From: Paludibacterium yongneupense DSM 18731
Lineage (GTDB): Bacteria > Pseudomonadota > Gammaproteobacteria > Burkholderiales > Chromobacteriaceae
Length of the DNA: 64,000 nucleotides
Assembly: GCF_000422925.1 (NCBI RefSeq)
Contig: NZ_AUGZ01000024.1
Coordinates: 26,628 to 90,627 of the forward strand
Direction of reading: 5' to 3'
How positions within the stretch are numbered: the first letter of the stretch is position 1; each line of letters opens with the position of its first letter. The notes beneath the pieces were generated by a model. That model ran no database searches. It was not told the origin of the DNA and saw nothing but the letters and a program-made list of their open reading frames with translations. The position numbers and the translations under genes are program-made. This document shows, piece by piece, positions 1 to 10,028 of this stretch.

Positions 1-1095
1 GCGGCCCTTGGGTACCACCGGGAAGGAAAAACCGACCACATACACCCCCTCGGACAGCAGCGCGGCAGCCATCTCGCCGGCCAGACGCGCGTCGCCGAGC
101 ATCACCGGAACGATGGGATGCCGCCCCGGCACCAGATTGAAGCCGGCCTGCCCCATCTCGCGCCGGAAATGCTCGGCGTTGGCAGTCAGCCGCGCCCGTA
201 GCGCATCGCCTTCGGCGGCCAGGATCTCGAACACCTTGAGGCTCGCCGCCGCGATGGCCGGCGCCAGGCTGTTGGAAAACAGATAGGGCCGCGAACGCTG
301 GCGCAGCAGGTCGATGATGGGCTGACGGCCCGAGATATAGCCGCCGGACGCCCCCCCCAGCGCCTTGCCCAGCGTGCCGCTATAGATATCGACGCGGTCG
401 GCCACGCCGCACAGCTGCGGCGTTCCGCCGCCGCTGGCGCCGATGAAGCCCACCGCATGCGAATCGTCGACCATGACCAGCGCACCGAAACGGTCGGCGA
501 CCGCGCACAGCGATTTCAGGTCGGCGATGATGCCGTCCATCGAGAACACGCCGTCGGTCACGATCAGCTTGAAGCGCGCGCCGGCGGCATCGGCCGCCTT
601 GAGCTGCGTCTCGAGGTCGCCCATGTCGTTGTTCTTGTAGCGGTAGCGCTGCGCCTTGCACAGACGCACGCCATCGATGATGGAGGCGTGATTGAGCTCA
701 TCCGAAATGATCGCGTCTTCTTCGCCGAACAGCGTCTCGAACACGCCGCCGTTGGCGTCGAAGCAACTGGAATAAAGGATGCTGTCGTCGGTGCCGAGAA
801 AGGCGGAGATCGCCCGTTCCAGATCCTTGTGCACCGTCTGGGTGCCACAAATGAAGCGCACCGAGGCGCAACCATAGCCGTAGCGGTCGAGGCCGGCGTG
901 GGCGGCGGCGATCACGCGCTCGTCGTCGGCCAGCCCCAGATAGTTGTTCGCACAGAAATTCAGCACGTCGCGCCCGTCGGCGAGCGCGATGGCCGCACCT
1001 TGCGGGGTATCGATCACGCGCTCCGGCTTCTCGAAGCCATCGCTGCGCAGTTGCGTGAGAACGGCCCCGAGATGGGCCAGATAGGTATGGTTCAT
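1..1095 (-). CDS. kbl: 2-amino-3-ketobutyrate CoA ligase (glycine C-acetyltransferase), partial
   Basis: PLP enzyme that splits 2-amino-3-ketobutyrate with CoA into glycine and acetyl-CoA, the second step of threonine catabolism after threonine dehydrogenase. The frame is open from the ATG at 1095 to the window edge (365 codons); the family is about 398 residues, so roughly 33 C-terminal residues lie outside. The N-terminus reads [13 protein letters not shown]. Visible landmarks are [22 protein letters not shown], the DDSHAVGF cofactor segment and [13 protein letters not shown], whose lysine (residue 244) is the PLP Schiff-base lysine at the same number as in E. coli Kbl. The downstream partner tdh would be beyond the left edge. 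A possible -10 (TACAAT on the minus strand) lies at 1155-1160. Confidence 0.96.
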   Translation of the reverse strand, partial: MNHTYLAHLGAVLTQLRSDGFEKPERVIDTPQGAAIALADGRDVLNFCANNYLGLADDERVIAAAHAGLDRYGYGCASVRFICGTQTVHKDLERAISAFLGTDDSILYSSCFDANGGVFETLFGEEDAIISDELNHASIIDGVRLCKAQRYRYKNNDMGDLETQLKAADAAGARFKLIVTDGVFSMDGIIADLKSLCAVADRFGALVMVDDSHAVGFIGASGGGTPQLCGVADRVDIYSGTLGKALGGASGGYISGRQPIIDLLRQRSRPYLFSNSLAPAIAAASLKVFEILAAEGDALRARLTANAEHFRREMGQAGFNLVPGRHPIVPVMLGDARLAGEMAAALLSEGVYVVGFSFPVVPKGR

Positions 1096-1228
1096 GGGCT
1101 CTCGTCCGAAGGGATGCGAAACGGCCACAGGGCGTCGTGACCGCGGATAGCGCGATTGTAGCCCCGTCCGGGGACGCCGGAAACAGGAAGCGGCGCCAGC
1201 GGCCGCAACCGGCATGGCACGCAGCTTG

Positions 1229-1390
1229 CTAGGACTGACGGGCGTCCTTTTCGTTCCCGCAGGATGCCGCCGCCTCCTCGACTTGCGGCGGCGGAGCCGG
1301 CGGACGGCGCGCGAGACGCGCAAGCGTCGCGACGGTCGTCACCACGGGCGAGAGGATGATCAGCATCCAAAACCAAGTTTGATGAATCAT
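1229..1390 (-). CDS. small single-pass membrane protein (53 aa), hypothetical
   Basis: Short reading frame on the kbl strand, 133 nt upstream of it. It starts [15 protein letters not shown], giving one hydrophobic segment (about residues 5-24). An Arg-rich stretch, a proline run ([11 protein letters not shown]) and a charged tail follow. That pattern is typical of small inner-membrane proteins. An AGGAGG sits 18 nt upstream of the ATG, longer than ideal, and a weaker AAGG is nearer. The coding reading is supported by the clean TM-plus-positive-charge pattern and the synteny with kbl. I do not recognise the family. Confidence 0.45.
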   Translation of the reverse strand: MIHQTWFWMLIILSPVVTTVATLARLARRPPAPPPQVEEAAASCGNEKDARQS

Positions 1391-1869
1391 GCCTTGATTC
1401 TAGCTCATCCTCCTGCCAGGCGGAGTTCTTCCCGCGCCCACCGCAAATGCCAAAAGCATATAAAGATTTTGCAAGCGGCTGGGATTTTAAGCTTTTTCGA
1501 TTTACTTCGAATATTGATATGAAAATTGGGATTAAGGCGAGAATTCAACATTTTTGCAACACTGCGCCAGCGGCGTCTCTGCCGACAAAAACATTAGCCG
1601 CATAGATTTTACTTTAGAAAATCAATAATTTAACAAAAACAAATTCCATGCGAATTTTTTCCAAATACCAAAATAACAACATATGGCACCACAGTTTAAC
1701 TACTTGTGCGTCATTTCCGACACAAGTTGATTGACGAGATGCCACACAACTTTGCAAACTCATAGGCATCTGGCATCGACACCTGTTATTGAAAAAGGGC
1801 GCCGCCAGGAAAGTTCGCCGCGAGATCCGCGGACGAGACATCACCAATAACTATGGAAACAATGGGAAA
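1391..1869. other. AT-rich intergenic region upstream of the porin
   Basis: About 480 nt without a convincing gene, clearly more AT-rich than its surroundings, especially 1440-1760. It should contain the porin promoter and a long 5' leader, as expected for an abundant, regulated outer-membrane protein. I could not pick one promoter with confidence. Confidence 0.5.
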
Positions 1870-2955
1870 ATGAAGAAACTCGCTCTGGTCGCAGCTGTGG
1901 CTGCCGCACTGCCGGTACTGGCACACGCCGATGTCACCATCTACGGCACCGTCGCCATGGGTATCAACTCCTACGACAATGCCGGTCTGACCACGACTCG
2001 TGTTGATGACTACGGCTCCAAGATCGGCTTCAAGGGTAGCGAAGATCTGGGTAACGGCCTGAAGTCGATCTGGCAGATCGAGTCGGGCTATGACGCAGAC
2101 GGCTCTCAAGCTGGCTACACCGGCACCTTCGCTTCGCGTACGACCTGGGTCGGCCTGCAAAGCGGCTTCGGTACCGTCCGCCTCGGCCGTCTGTGGGACA
2201 TGATGGTTGAAACCGAGTCGACCGACACCTTCAACGGCCCTCACGTAGACGCGCACAATCTGACCTACCCGGTTTATGAAAACGGGATCATCCCCGGCTT
2301 CAACCTCGGTGGCGGCGTGGATGCGGGCTCCGGCATCAAGAATGCGGTCCGTTACGACGCTCCGAGCTGGAACGGTGTCGATGTCTCGGTTCTCTACGCT
2401 GCAGGCGAAAACAACACCACCACGACTAGCTCGACCGATCGTTATGGCTTCCATGTCAACTACCAGAACGAGCCGACCAAGCTGTTCGTAGGCGTGGCCT
2501 ACGAAGCCCAGCGCAACCAGGCTGGCAGCAAGACCGGTGCGATGAGCCGTATCGAAGGTGGTTACAACGGCGACAAGCTGACGCTGGCCGCGACCTTCAA
2601 CCATGACTCGCTGTACGCCTCCACCACCAGCAGCAGCACCTGGAACACGCTTGGTGCCAATAACAGCGCTTCGCACTTCTCCGGCAATTCCTGGGGCCTG
2701 CTGGCTGCGTACGCGATCGGTCCGTTTACCCCGAAGATCGAATACTCGCAACGCCAGGATGCTACCGTCGATGGCAGCAAAGTCAGCACCAACATCAAGC
2801 AGATCGGTCTTGCTGTCGACTACAGCCTGAGCAAGCGCACGACGGTTGAAGCTGCGTATGCACGTCAAAAAGAAGGCGACGCGCTGGTTGCCCTGAATGG
2901 CGACAGCTCGAACACTTCGCATACCGTTTACTTTGCCCTGATTCACAAGTTCTAA
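1870..2955 (+). CDS. outer-membrane porin, Neisseriales/Burkholderiales general porin family
   Basis: 361-residue trimeric beta-barrel porin for passive diffusion of small hydrophilic solutes. The start MKKLALVAAVAAALPVLAHA is a classical signal peptide cleaved after AHA, giving a mature protein that begins DVTIYGTVAMG, the standard first strand of this family. Other family marks are SKIGFKGSEDLGNGLKSIWQ, the SRTTWVGLQSGFGTVRLGR loop and a C-terminal strand ending in HKF (terminal Phe for BAM recognition). Upstream in-frame codons exist, but the signal peptide fixes this ATG. Followed by a strong terminator at 2989-3017. Confidence 0.95.
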   Translation: MKKLALVAAVAAALPVLAHADVTIYGTVAMGINSYDNAGLTTTRVDDYGSKIGFKGSEDLGNGLKSIWQIESGYDADGSQAGYTGTFASRTTWVGLQSGFGTVRLGRLWDMMVETESTDTFNGPHVDAHNLTYPVYENGIIPGFNLGGGVDAGSGIKNAVRYDAPSWNGVDVSVLYAAGENNTTTTSSTDRYGFHVNYQNEPTKLFVGVAYEAQRNQAGSKTGAMSRIEGGYNGDKLTLAATFNHDSLYASTTSSSTWNTLGANNSASHFSGNSWGLLAAYAIGPFTPKIEYSQRQDATVDGSKVSTNIKQIGLAVDYSLSKRTTVEAAYARQKEGDALVALNGDSSNTSHTVYFALIHKF

Positions 2956-2988
2956 GATCGCCTCACCGCGTTTCTTTCGAAAACTTGA

Positions 2989-3017
2989 GCCGCTTCCCAC
3001 GGGAAGCGGCTTTTTTT
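2989..3017 (+). terminator. rho-independent terminator of the porin gene
   Basis: Inverted repeat GCCGCTTCCC / GGGAAGCGGC (2989-2998 and 3001-3010) followed directly by seven T. It lies just before the 3' end of the convergent ABC transporter operon. Confidence 0.9.
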
Positions 3018-3029
3018 CGTACTCTCTGC

Positions 3030-4016
3030 TCAGAGCGCGCCATGCAGATGGCAGGCGACGAAGTGTCCGTCGCCGAGGTCGCGCAACGACGGCTCCACCT
3101 GCGCGCACGCGGCTTGCGCGCGCGGGCAGCGGCCATGAAAGCGGCAGCCGTCCGGGGGCTGGGCCGGACTCGGCAATTCGCCCTGCAGCACGATGCGCTG
3201 GCGCGGGGCATCCGGGTCGGCCAGCGGAATCGCCGACAGCAACGCCTCGGTATACGGATGCAGCGGATGCGCGAACAGCGCATCGCGCGGGGCCCGCTCC
3301 ACGATCACCCCGAGATACATGACCGCGATGTCGTCGCACAGGTGCTCGACCACGGCCAGATCGTGCGAGATGAACAAAAATGTCACCCCCTGCTCTTCTT
3401 TCAGGTCCGAAAACAGATTGATGATCTGAGCCTGGATCGACACATCGAGCGCCGACACCGGTTCGTCGGCCACGATCAGATCGGGTTTCAGCGCGAGCGC
3501 GCGCGCGATGCCGATGCGCTGCAGCTGCCCGCCCGAGAACTCGTGCGGATAGCGCTCGTAATGGTAGGACGCGAGCCCGCAGATATGCATCACCTCCAGC
3601 ACCCGCTCGCGCACGTCGGCGGCGGCGGCCATGCCATGCTCGAGCAGCGCCTCGCCGATCGCGTCGCCGACGCGCAGGCGCGGATTGAGCGAACCGTAGG
3701 GGTACTGGAACACCAGTTGCATGCGCGGGCGCAGCGCTTTCAGCTGGGCCGTGCCCAGAGCATGGACATCGCGCCCTTGAAACAGCACCTGCCCCGCCGT
3801 CTTCGCATGCAGACCGAGCACGGTCCGGCCCACCGTCGTCTTGCCGCTGCCCGACTCGCCGACCAGCCCCAGGGTGGTGCCGCGGCGCAGGCTGAAACTG
3901 ACGCCGTCCACCGCACGCACCTGGCCGCTCACGCGGCCGAACACGCCCCCGCGGACAGGGAAATGTTTCTTCAAATCGCGGACTTCGAGTAGAACTTCGC
4001 TCTCAGCATTCATCAT
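3030..4016 (-). CDS. peptide ABC transporter ATP-binding protein (DppF/OppF type)
   Basis: 328-residue cytoplasmic ATPase, one of the two unlike ATPases powering a di-/oligopeptide importer. Walker A is GLVGESGSGKTTVGRTVLG, the signature is EFSGGQLQRIGIARAL and Walker B is DLIVADEPVSALD. The C-terminal oligopeptide-type extension carries cysteines in GCRFHGRCPRAQAACAQ. The start is set by the ATGA overlap (4013-4016) with the stop of the upstream ATPase, as usual in these operons; a longer frame to 4133 is only read-through of the neighbour. Last gene of the operon. Confidence 0.93.
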   Translation of the reverse strand: MMNAESEVLLEVRDLKKHFPVRGGVFGRVSGQVRAVDGVSFSLRRGTTLGLVGESGSGKTTVGRTVLGLHAKTAGQVLFQGRDVHALGTAQLKALRPRMQLVFQYPYGSLNPRLRVGDAIGEALLEHGMAAAADVRERVLEVMHICGLASYHYERYPHEFSGGQLQRIGIARALALKPDLIVADEPVSALDVSIQAQIINLFSDLKEEQGVTFLFISHDLAVVEHLCDDIAVMYLGVIVERAPRDALFAHPLHPYTEALLSAIPLADPDAPRQRIVLQGELPSPAQPPDGCRFHGRCPRAQAACAQVEPSLRDLGDGHFVACHLHGAL

Positions 4017-5002
4017 TCTTCCTTTCGGCACAGCACGCAGGCCGCCTGGTGGCCGTCGCCGAGGTCGACCGCTTCGGGAATGCCTGTGCGGCAGCGCGGC
4101 CCGGCCAGGCTGCAGCGTTCGGCAAATGCGCAATGCGCTGGCAGCCGGGCCGGATCGGGAACCTGCCCCGGGATGCTGGGCAGGCGCCGCAAGCGCTGTC
4201 CGGGCACCGGACGCGAAGCGAGCAGGCCGCGGGTATAGGGGTGGGCCGGCTGCTTGAATATCGTCCGCGCCGGGCCGCTCTCGACCACGCGGCCCGCATA
4301 CATGACCAGCACATGGTCGGCCAGTTCGGTCACCACCCCCAGATCGTGGGTGATCAGCAATAGCGCCATGCCCTGCTCGCGCTTCAGTTTCTGCAGCAGG
4401 TCCAGGATCTGCGCCTGTATCGTCATATCCAGCGCCGTGGTCGGCTCGTCGGCGATCAACAGCGCGGGGCGGCAGCTGATGGCAATGGCGATCATCACCC
4501 GCTGCAACATGCCGCCCGACAACTCGTGCGGGTAACTTTCGACGATTTTCCCGGGACGCGGGATACCGACTTCGGCCAGCAAGGCGATGGCCCGTTCCCA
4601 GGCCGCCCGCGGCGTCAGGGCGCGATGCTCGATCAGGGGCTCGACGATCTGCTCGCCTATGCTCAGCACCGGGTTGAGCGAGGACATCGGCTCCTGGAAA
4701 ATCATCGCTATCTCATTGCCGCGCAGCCGGCGCAGTTCTTCCGGTGCCAGAGTCAGCAAATCGCGCCCGCGGTAAAGCAGGCGACCGCCGGCGATCCGGC
4801 CGGCCGGCTTCGCGACGAGCCCGAGCAGCGACAGCGCGGCGACACTCTTGCCGCAGCCCGATTCGCCGACCAGGGCGACGGTTTCGCCCGCGCGAATGGT
4901 GAAGCTCAGGTCCTGTACCGCGCGGGCGATACCCTGCCCGGTATGGAAGTGGGTGGAGAGGTGGGAGAATTCGATCAAGGGCGGGTTCGCGTGCGTCATC
5001 AT
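4013..5002 (-). CDS. peptide ABC transporter ATP-binding protein (DppD/OppD type)
   Basis: 329-residue ATPase partner of the DppF-type protein. Walker [20 protein letters not shown], signature [17 protein letters not shown], Walker [14 protein letters not shown], then [15 protein letters not shown]. The C-terminal region has the cysteine cluster of the OppD/DppD subclass ([14 protein letters not shown]). Starts with two ATGs after an AGGAC ribosome-binding site and lies 12 nt downstream of the DppC-type permease. Confidence 0.94.
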   Translation of the reverse strand: MMTHANPPLIEFSHLSTHFHTGQGIARAVQDLSFTIRAGETVALVGESGCGKSVAALSLLGLVAKPAGRIAGGRLLYRGRDLLTLAPEELRRLRGNEIAMIFQEPMSSLNPVLSIGEQIVEPLIEHRALTPRAAWERAIALLAEVGIPRPGKIVESYPHELSGGMLQRVMIAIAISCRPALLIADEPTTALDMTIQAQILDLLQKLKREQGMALLLITHDLGVVTELADHVLVMYAGRVVESGPARTIFKQPAHPYTRGLLASRPVPGQRLRRLPSIPGQVPDPARLPAHCAFAERCSLAGPRCRTGIPEAVDLGDGHQAACVLCRKEE

Positions 5003-5014
5003 CGTGTCCTGCGT

Positions 5015-5953
5015 TCAGCGTTTGGGGTCGATCGCATCGCGCAAGCAGTCGCCGAGGACGTTGATCGCAATTACGGTACAGAAAATCGCCAGTCCGGGCG
5101 GCATCCACAGCCAGGGACGACGCTGGAAATCGACAAAGCTGTTGGCGGTATCCATCATATTGCCCCATGAAGGCGTCGGCGGCACCACGCCGAGCCCGAG
5201 GTAGCTGAGGTAGGATTCGTTGAGAATCGCGCCGGCCACGCCCATGGTCGCCGCCACGATCAGCAGCGGAACCGTATTGGGCAACAGGTGCCGGAACAGC
5301 CGGCGCCGCGTGGACAGGCCGAGCACTTCGGTCGCCAGCATGAAGTCGCGTTCGCGCAAGGACAGGATCTGCCCGCGCACGATGCGTGCGAGCGAGGTCC
5401 ACGACAGCAGGCTCAGCATCAACATGACCATATAGATGCGGTAGTCGGGGTCCACCTTCAGTTCGGACAACACCGCCCCCATGATGATCAGCAAGGGCAG
5501 GCTGGGTATCGTCATCAGCAAATCGGCAAAGCGCATGATCAGCGCATCGACGATACCGCCAAGATAGCCGGCCAGCGCGCCGGCGGTATAACCGAGCAGC
5601 ACCGACAGCAGCACCGAGACGAAGCCGACGCTCAGCGAGATGCGGCCGGCGACCAGCAAGCGGGTCAGGATGTCTCGACCGAGAAAATCCGTCCCCAGCC
5701 AGTGCCGGGCGCTGGGTGCGCTATTGCTCAGCAGCGCGTCGGTACTGTCCAGCTGCCATGGCGTCAGCCACGGTCCGAAGACACAGGCCAGCACCATCAG
5801 CCCCAGCACGGCGAGCGCCAGCAAAGCCGGCCGCGAGTGGCGCAGACGCCAGACGGCATCGCCCAGCGGCGAACGGGTACGTCCAAGGGTGCCCGCCAAC
5901 GCTTCCAGTTCGGCCTGACGCCGGCGGCGGCGCCCGTTGAAATACGATCGCAT
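5015..5953 (-). CDS. peptide ABC transporter permease (DppC/OppC type)
   Basis: 312-residue inner-membrane permease. A basic N-terminal tail is followed by a first hydrophobic segment around residues 46-66 (LLALAVLGLMVLACVFGPWL). The periplasmic loop HWLGTDFLGRDILTRLL is typical of DppC/OppC. The cytoplasmic EAA coupling loop is seen as EVLGLSTRRRLFRHLLPNT. The C-terminus ends DCLRDAIDPKR, the usual close of this family. An AGGAG ribosome-binding site overlaps the end of the preceding permease gene (12 nt gap). Confidence 0.94.
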   Translation of the reverse strand: MRSYFNGRRRRRQAELEALAGTLGRTRSPLGDAVWRLRHSRPALLALAVLGLMVLACVFGPWLTPWQLDSTDALLSNSAPSARHWLGTDFLGRDILTRLLVAGRISLSVGFVSVLLSVLLGYTAGALAGYLGGIVDALIMRFADLLMTIPSLPLLIIMGAVLSELKVDPDYRIYMVMLMLSLLSWTSLARIVRGQILSLRERDFMLATEVLGLSTRRRLFRHLLPNTVPLLIVAATMGVAGAILNESYLSYLGLGVVPPTPSWGNMMDTANSFVDFQRRPWLWMPPGLAIFCTVIAINVLGDCLRDAIDPKR

Positions 5954-5965
5954 GATTCACGCTCC

Positions 5966-6922
5966 TCAGCGAATGCGAATGCGCGGATCGGCCAGCGCAT
6001 AGGCGATATCGGCCAGCAGATTGCCGAGAATCGTCAGCACGGCCAGAAACAGGGTAAAGCCCATCAGCACCGGGTAGTCGCGTGCGGCCAGGGTATCGAT
6101 ATGGATATGTCCGGCACCGGGCCAGTTGAACAGCTTCTCGGTCACGATGGCCCCCGAGAACAGGCCGGGCAGCTCGAAACCGAGCAGTGTTATCACCGGC
6201 AGCAGGCCGTTGCGCAGCGCATGCTTAAAAACGACGGTCCGTTCTTTCAGCCCCTTGGCCCGCGCGGTGCGCACGCAGTCGAGCGCCAGCGCTTCGAGCA
6301 TGCTCGCTCGGAAATAGCGGGTCAGGCTGCCGGCTTGCAGCATGACCAGCGTCAGCACCGGCAGCACCATGTGCGCGGCAACCTCCAGCACATGCGCCCA
6401 GCCGCGGCTTTCGCTGCCGGTGGCGATCATGCCGCCCACCGGCAGCCATGCGAGATCGACGGCAAACCATTTGATCAGCAACAGACAGAGGAAAAACACC
6501 GGAAACGACATGGCGGCAAACACCAGCAGCGTGACCAGACGGTCGTACCAGGAATGCGGACGCACCGCCGCCGTGACGCCGATCAGCAGGGACAGCCCCC
6601 AGTACAGCACCAGTACCACGCTGGCCAGCAGAAAGGAATTCCACACATAGCGATCGAGCAGTTCGGTCACCGGGATCTGGTACTGCAGCGAAAACCCGAG
6701 ATCGCCGTGCGCGAGTTGCCACAGCCAGTGCAGATAGCGTTGCCATGCCGGATGATCGAGACCGTACAGGGCCTTGAGTTCGAGCGCGCGCTCGGGGCTC
6801 AGGCTGATGCTGCCATCGACGAAATCACCGGGAGTCAGCGCGAAGATGAAAAAAATGACGGCCGATGCCCCGAGCAGGGTCGGGAACATCAGCAACACGC
6901 GGCGCAGAATGAATTGGCGCAT
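5966..6922 (-). CDS. peptide ABC transporter permease (DppB/OppB type)
   Basis: 318-residue inner-membrane permease. It opens MRQFILRRVLLMFPTLLGAS, the standard DppB/OppB first membrane segment. LDHPAWQRYLHWLWQLAHGDLG is the conserved periplasmic region. The EAA loop reads RTARAKGLKERTVVFKHALR and it ends ALADPRIRIR. First of the four membrane/ATPase genes, separated from the binding-protein gene by 64 nt containing a very stable GC hairpin that could lower expression relative to the binding protein. Confidence 0.94.
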   Translation of the reverse strand: MRQFILRRVLLMFPTLLGASAVIFFIFALTPGDFVDGSISLSPERALELKALYGLDHPAWQRYLHWLWQLAHGDLGFSLQYQIPVTELLDRYVWNSFLLASVVLVLYWGLSLLIGVTAAVRPHSWYDRLVTLLVFAAMSFPVFFLCLLLIKWFAVDLAWLPVGGMIATGSESRGWAHVLEVAAHMVLPVLTLVMLQAGSLTRYFRASMLEALALDCVRTARAKGLKERTVVFKHALRNGLLPVITLLGFELPGLFSGAIVTEKLFNWPGAGHIHIDTLAARDYPVLMGFTLFLAVLTILGNLLADIAYALADPRIRIR

Positions 6923-6938
6923 GGGAACCTCGAAACAG

Positions 6939-6972
6939 GCGCCGCCGCGGCCCGTGCGGGCGGCGGCGGCGC
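6939..6972 (-). other. intercistronic GC-rich hairpin between binding protein and permease genes
   Basis: Stem GCGCCGCCGC (6939-6948) with GCGGCGGCGC (6963-6972); the loop contains a second small stem CCCG/CGGG. There is no T-run, so it is more likely an mRNA-stabilising or attenuating hairpin than a full terminator. Confidence 0.55.
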
Positions 6973-6986
6973 GGTCGCAGCGATGA

Positions 6987-8654
6987 CTACTTGACGATTT
7001 TCAGATGCGGCAGGCTGGTGATGATCCCGTTGTAGATATCAGGGGTAAAACCGCTGATGCGCGCGCTGCTGGCCGACAGAACCTTGCGATAGGCGAGATA
7101 GATCACCGGCGGATCGCCGGCCAGCACCTGATACAGCTGGTGATAAAGCTGTTTGCGGCGCTTCAGGTCCAGCGTGGCGTTGGCCTCGACCGTCAACCGG
7201 TCGACCTGGGGATTGTGATAACCGTTGACGCTCTGCGAGGTCAGAAAATCATGCACGCCTTCGTTCGGATCATTGATCAGCGAGGTGCTGAAGGTCGCCA
7301 GGTCGTAATGCCCGGCCTTGCGCTTCGCCAGCAAGGCGTTGAAATCGGAGACTTCGGGCCGCAGTTCGACGCCGATGGCCTTGTAGCTTTCCTTGGCGAT
7401 CGGGATCAGGGCATCGGTCAGCAGTTTGCGCGTCGCCAGCAGGGTCAGCGTCAGGCGCTGGCCATCCTTGACGCGGATGCCGTCGGCGCCGACTTTCCAT
7501 CCGGCCTGGTCGAGCAAGGTCCGGGCACGCGCGGGATTATACGCATACGGGTTCACCCCGCTCGGGTCATACGCCCACGACCCCGGCGCGACCGCTTCGG
7601 TCGCCACGCTGCCATAGCCCTGATAGACCACATCCACCAGTTTCTGCCGGTCGAGACCGTAGATCAGCGCCTGACGTACACGCACATCTTTCAGATAGGG
7701 CTTCTTGAGGTTGAATTCGACCAGGCTGTAATCGCTGGAGTTGTAGATGTCGATATTGGCGAACCCCAGACTCTTGAGCTGCTCGATATTGTCCTTGTTG
7801 ATCGAGAAGCGGTCGTTGTCGACTTCCCCGGTCTGGAACAGCTGCAGTTTGGTCGCGTCCGACGTGATCCGGTAGATGAAAAACGGGACCGGCGGCTTGC
7901 CGGCATAGTAGTACGGGTTGGCATGGAAGCGGACTTCCTGCCCCGGAATGTACTTGTCGTAGACATACGGTCCGGCTCCGAGCGGGCGCGCGCTTTGCGT
8001 GCGCACGCCATCGAGATGACCGGGAGTGTAATTCTTGCCGTAATACGCACGCGACAGCACCGGCCCGCCGATCAAGGGCAAGGTCACCGCGCCGGCTTCC
8101 GTGGTCGTTATCCGTATCGTGCGCGGGTCGAGCACCTTGATCCCGCTGATCGTACCGGCGCGGCCGGCCTTGTAGTCGGCGCCGCCCTTGATATTGGCGA
8201 GCGAAATATCGGTCTCGCCGTCGTATTTGGGGTCGTGCAGCAGCGTGAGGGTGAATTCGACGTCGGATGCGGTCAGCGGCGAGCCATCGCTGAACTTGAG
8301 ATTCGGCCGCAGCTTGAAGGTGTAGACGAGATTATCGCGGCTGACCTGCCACGACTCGGCCAGCTGCGGAACCGGCCTGCCCTGGCGGTCGAGGCCGACC
8401 AGATTGGCGAAGATGACCTGGGTGACGTTTTCGTCCCAACCGTTATGGAACAGATAGGGGTTGAAAATGCCTTGCGGTTCGGAGATGGCGCTGACCACGA
8501 CATCGTGCCGCGCCCTGGCCGCCGCCGGAAGCCGCGACGGGTCGCTGGCGCGCAGCGATCCCTCTTCTGCCGCCTGGGCGGCTGCCATCGTCCCCAGGCC
8601 CCATACCATGGCCGCCAGCAGCAGCCGTCGGCGCGCAAACCGTATTCCACCCAT
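6987..8654 (-). CDS. peptide ABC transporter substrate-binding protein (SBP_bac_5 family)
   Basis: 555-residue periplasmic binding protein and first gene of the operon. Residues 1-28 form a signal peptide (basic FARRRLLLAAMVWGLG core, cleavage near AAQA-AE). The mature part has features of the family-5 extracellular solute-binding proteins: LAESWQVSRDNLVYTFKLR, FSDGSPLTASDVEFTLTLL, and VRQALIYGLDRQKLVD. The C-terminal region DPPVIYLAYRKVLSAS also matches. Substrate is probably a peptide, but this family also binds other ligands. AAAAGGA lies 8 nt before the ATG, and the 100 bp upstream is AT-rich, suggesting the operon promoter. Confidence 0.92.
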   Translation of the reverse strand: MGGIRFARRRLLLAAMVWGLGTMAAAQAAEEGSLRASDPSRLPAAARARHDVVVSAISEPQGIFNPYLFHNGWDENVTQVIFANLVGLDRQGRPVPQLAESWQVSRDNLVYTFKLRPNLKFSDGSPLTASDVEFTLTLLHDPKYDGETDISLANIKGGADYKAGRAGTISGIKVLDPRTIRITTTEAGAVTLPLIGGPVLSRAYYGKNYTPGHLDGVRTQSARPLGAGPYVYDKYIPGQEVRFHANPYYYAGKPPVPFFIYRITSDATKLQLFQTGEVDNDRFSINKDNIEQLKSLGFANIDIYNSSDYSLVEFNLKKPYLKDVRVRQALIYGLDRQKLVDVVYQGYGSVATEAVAPGSWAYDPSGVNPYAYNPARARTLLDQAGWKVGADGIRVKDGQRLTLTLLATRKLLTDALIPIAKESYKAIGVELRPEVSDFNALLAKRKAGHYDLATFSTSLINDPNEGVHDFLTSQSVNGYHNPQVDRLTVEANATLDLKRRKQLYHQLYQVLAGDPPVIYLAYRKVLSASSARISGFTPDIYNGIITSLPHLKIVK

Positions 8655-8820
8655 CTTCTATATCCTTTTGTTTCATTAAAAACAATTTATATACATTTAG
8701 GATATATAGTGAGCTACGCGCAGCCTGCCGTCCAACAGATAGTAATGCTTTCGAAATATCAATTTATTATAAAACCCGACCTGCCCGCCAAGTGCCGGAG
8801 CCTGTCGCACCATGAAAAAA

Positions 8821-8846
8821 AACGGATGGCCGCGGCCATCCGTTTT
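8821..8846 (-). terminator. rho-independent terminator after dnaJ
   Basis: On the minus strand AACGGATGGCC / GGCCATCCGTT forms a near-perfect stem and runs into eight T (8814-8822 as A on the plus strand). It ends the grpE-dnaK-dnaJ unit. Confidence 0.88.
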
Positions 8847-8868
8847 CGCCCTGCCGCCGATGCAGCGC

Positions 8869-10002
8869 TCAGTCGAAGAACTCGCGCAATTTGTCCATGA
8901 AGGATTTGGCGCGCGGATTGTGCTTGGCGCTGTCGCCCAGGCTGATGGACTCGAACTCCTCCAGCAATTCGCGCTGACGCTCGGTCAGGTTGACCGGGGT
9001 TTCCACCACGACATGGCACATCAGATCGCCGATATCGCTGCCGCGCACGGCCTTGATGCCCTTGCCGCGCAAGCGGTAAACGCGGCCGCTTTGCGTTTCG
9101 GACGAGATCTTGACCTTGGCCATGCCCTCCAGCGTCGGAATCTCCACTTCGCCGCCGAGAGCGGCCGTGGTGAAGCTGATCGGCATCTCGCAATGCAGGT
9201 CCATGCCGTCGCGCTGGAACACCGCGTGCTGGCGGATATGCGTGACCACATACAGGTCGCCGGCCGGCCCGCCATTCTGGCCGGGTTCGCCTTCGCCCGA
9301 CAACCGGATGCGATCGCCTTCGTCGACCCCCGGCGGAATCTTCACGTTCAGGGTCTTGTTGGTCTTCAGCTGGCCTGCGCCGTGGCACTTCGGGCACGGG
9401 TCGGCGATCTGCTTGCCACTGCCATGGCAGCTCGGGCAGGTCTGCTGGATGGAAAAGAAACCCTGGCTCATGCGCACCTGGCCATGCCCGCCGCAGGTGG
9501 AGCAGGTCTTGGGCTGGGTGCCGGGCTTGGCGCCGGAACCCTTGCAATGGTCGCACGCCTGATGCGAGGGGATGCGAATCTGCTTCTCGCAGCCGCGCGC
9601 CGCTTCTTCCAGCGTGATTTCCATGTTGTAGCGCAGATCGGCGCCACGATACACATTGGAACGGCCACCGCCGCCTGCACCGCGTCCGCCGCCGAAAATG
9701 TCGCCGAAGATATCCGAGAATGCGTCGGTGAAATCGCCGAAGCCTGCTCCGCCACGCCCGCCCGCGCCCGCATTGGGATCGACCCCTGCGTGACCGAACT
9801 GATCGTAGGCCGAACGCTTCTGGCTGTCGGAGAGGATCTCGTAGGCTTCTTTCGCCTGCTTGAATTTCTCTTCCGACTCCTTGCTGTCCGGGTTACGGTC
9901 CGGGTGGTACTTCATCGCCAGCTTGCGATACGCTTTCTTGATATCCTCATCGGACGCATCGCGATTGACGCCCAGTACCTCGTAGAAATCTCGTTTTGAC
10001 AT
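8869..10002 (-). CDS. dnaJ: chaperone protein DnaJ (Hsp40)
   Basis: 377-residue co-chaperone that delivers unfolded clients to DnaK and stimulates its ATPase. J-domain at residues 1-70 with the HPD tripeptide in [12 protein letters not shown] Gly/Phe-rich linker covers about 75-115. A cysteine-rich zinc domain follows with four CxxCxGxG repeats ([32 protein letters not shown]), then the beta-sandwich substrate domains ([19 protein letters not shown]). Length matches E. coli DnaJ (376). AGGGT precedes the ATG. Separated from dnaK by 81 nt with a terminator-like hairpin. Confidence 0.98.
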   Translation of the reverse strand: MSKRDFYEVLGVNRDASDEDIKKAYRKLAMKYHPDRNPDSKESEEKFKQAKEAYEILSDSQKRSAYDQFGHAGVDPNAGAGGRGGAGFGDFTDAFSDIFGDIFGGGRGAGGGGRSNVYRGADLRYNMEITLEEAARGCEKQIRIPSHQACDHCKGSGAKPGTQPKTCSTCGGHGQVRMSQGFFSIQQTCPSCHGSGKQIADPCPKCHGAGQLKTNKTLNVKIPPGVDEGDRIRLSGEGEPGQNGGPAGDLYVVTHIRQHAVFQRDGMDLHCEMPISFTTAALGGEVEIPTLEGMAKVKISSETQSGRVYRLRGKGIKAVRGSDIGDLMCHVVVETPVNLTERQRELLEEFESISLGDSAKHNPRAKSFMDKLREFFD

Positions 10003-10028
10003 GCTGTGACCCTGCGTCCAACCATTAC

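Noticed and set aside
5288..6994. Long plus-strand open frame antisense to the permease genes (568 codons)
   Set aside because: Gln/His/Arg-rich composition typical of antisense reading of GC-rich coding DNA; the minus-strand permeases are unmistakable.
7005..8900. Long plus-strand frame opposite the binding protein
   Set aside because: Antisense shadow; no ribosome-binding site or recognisable domain.
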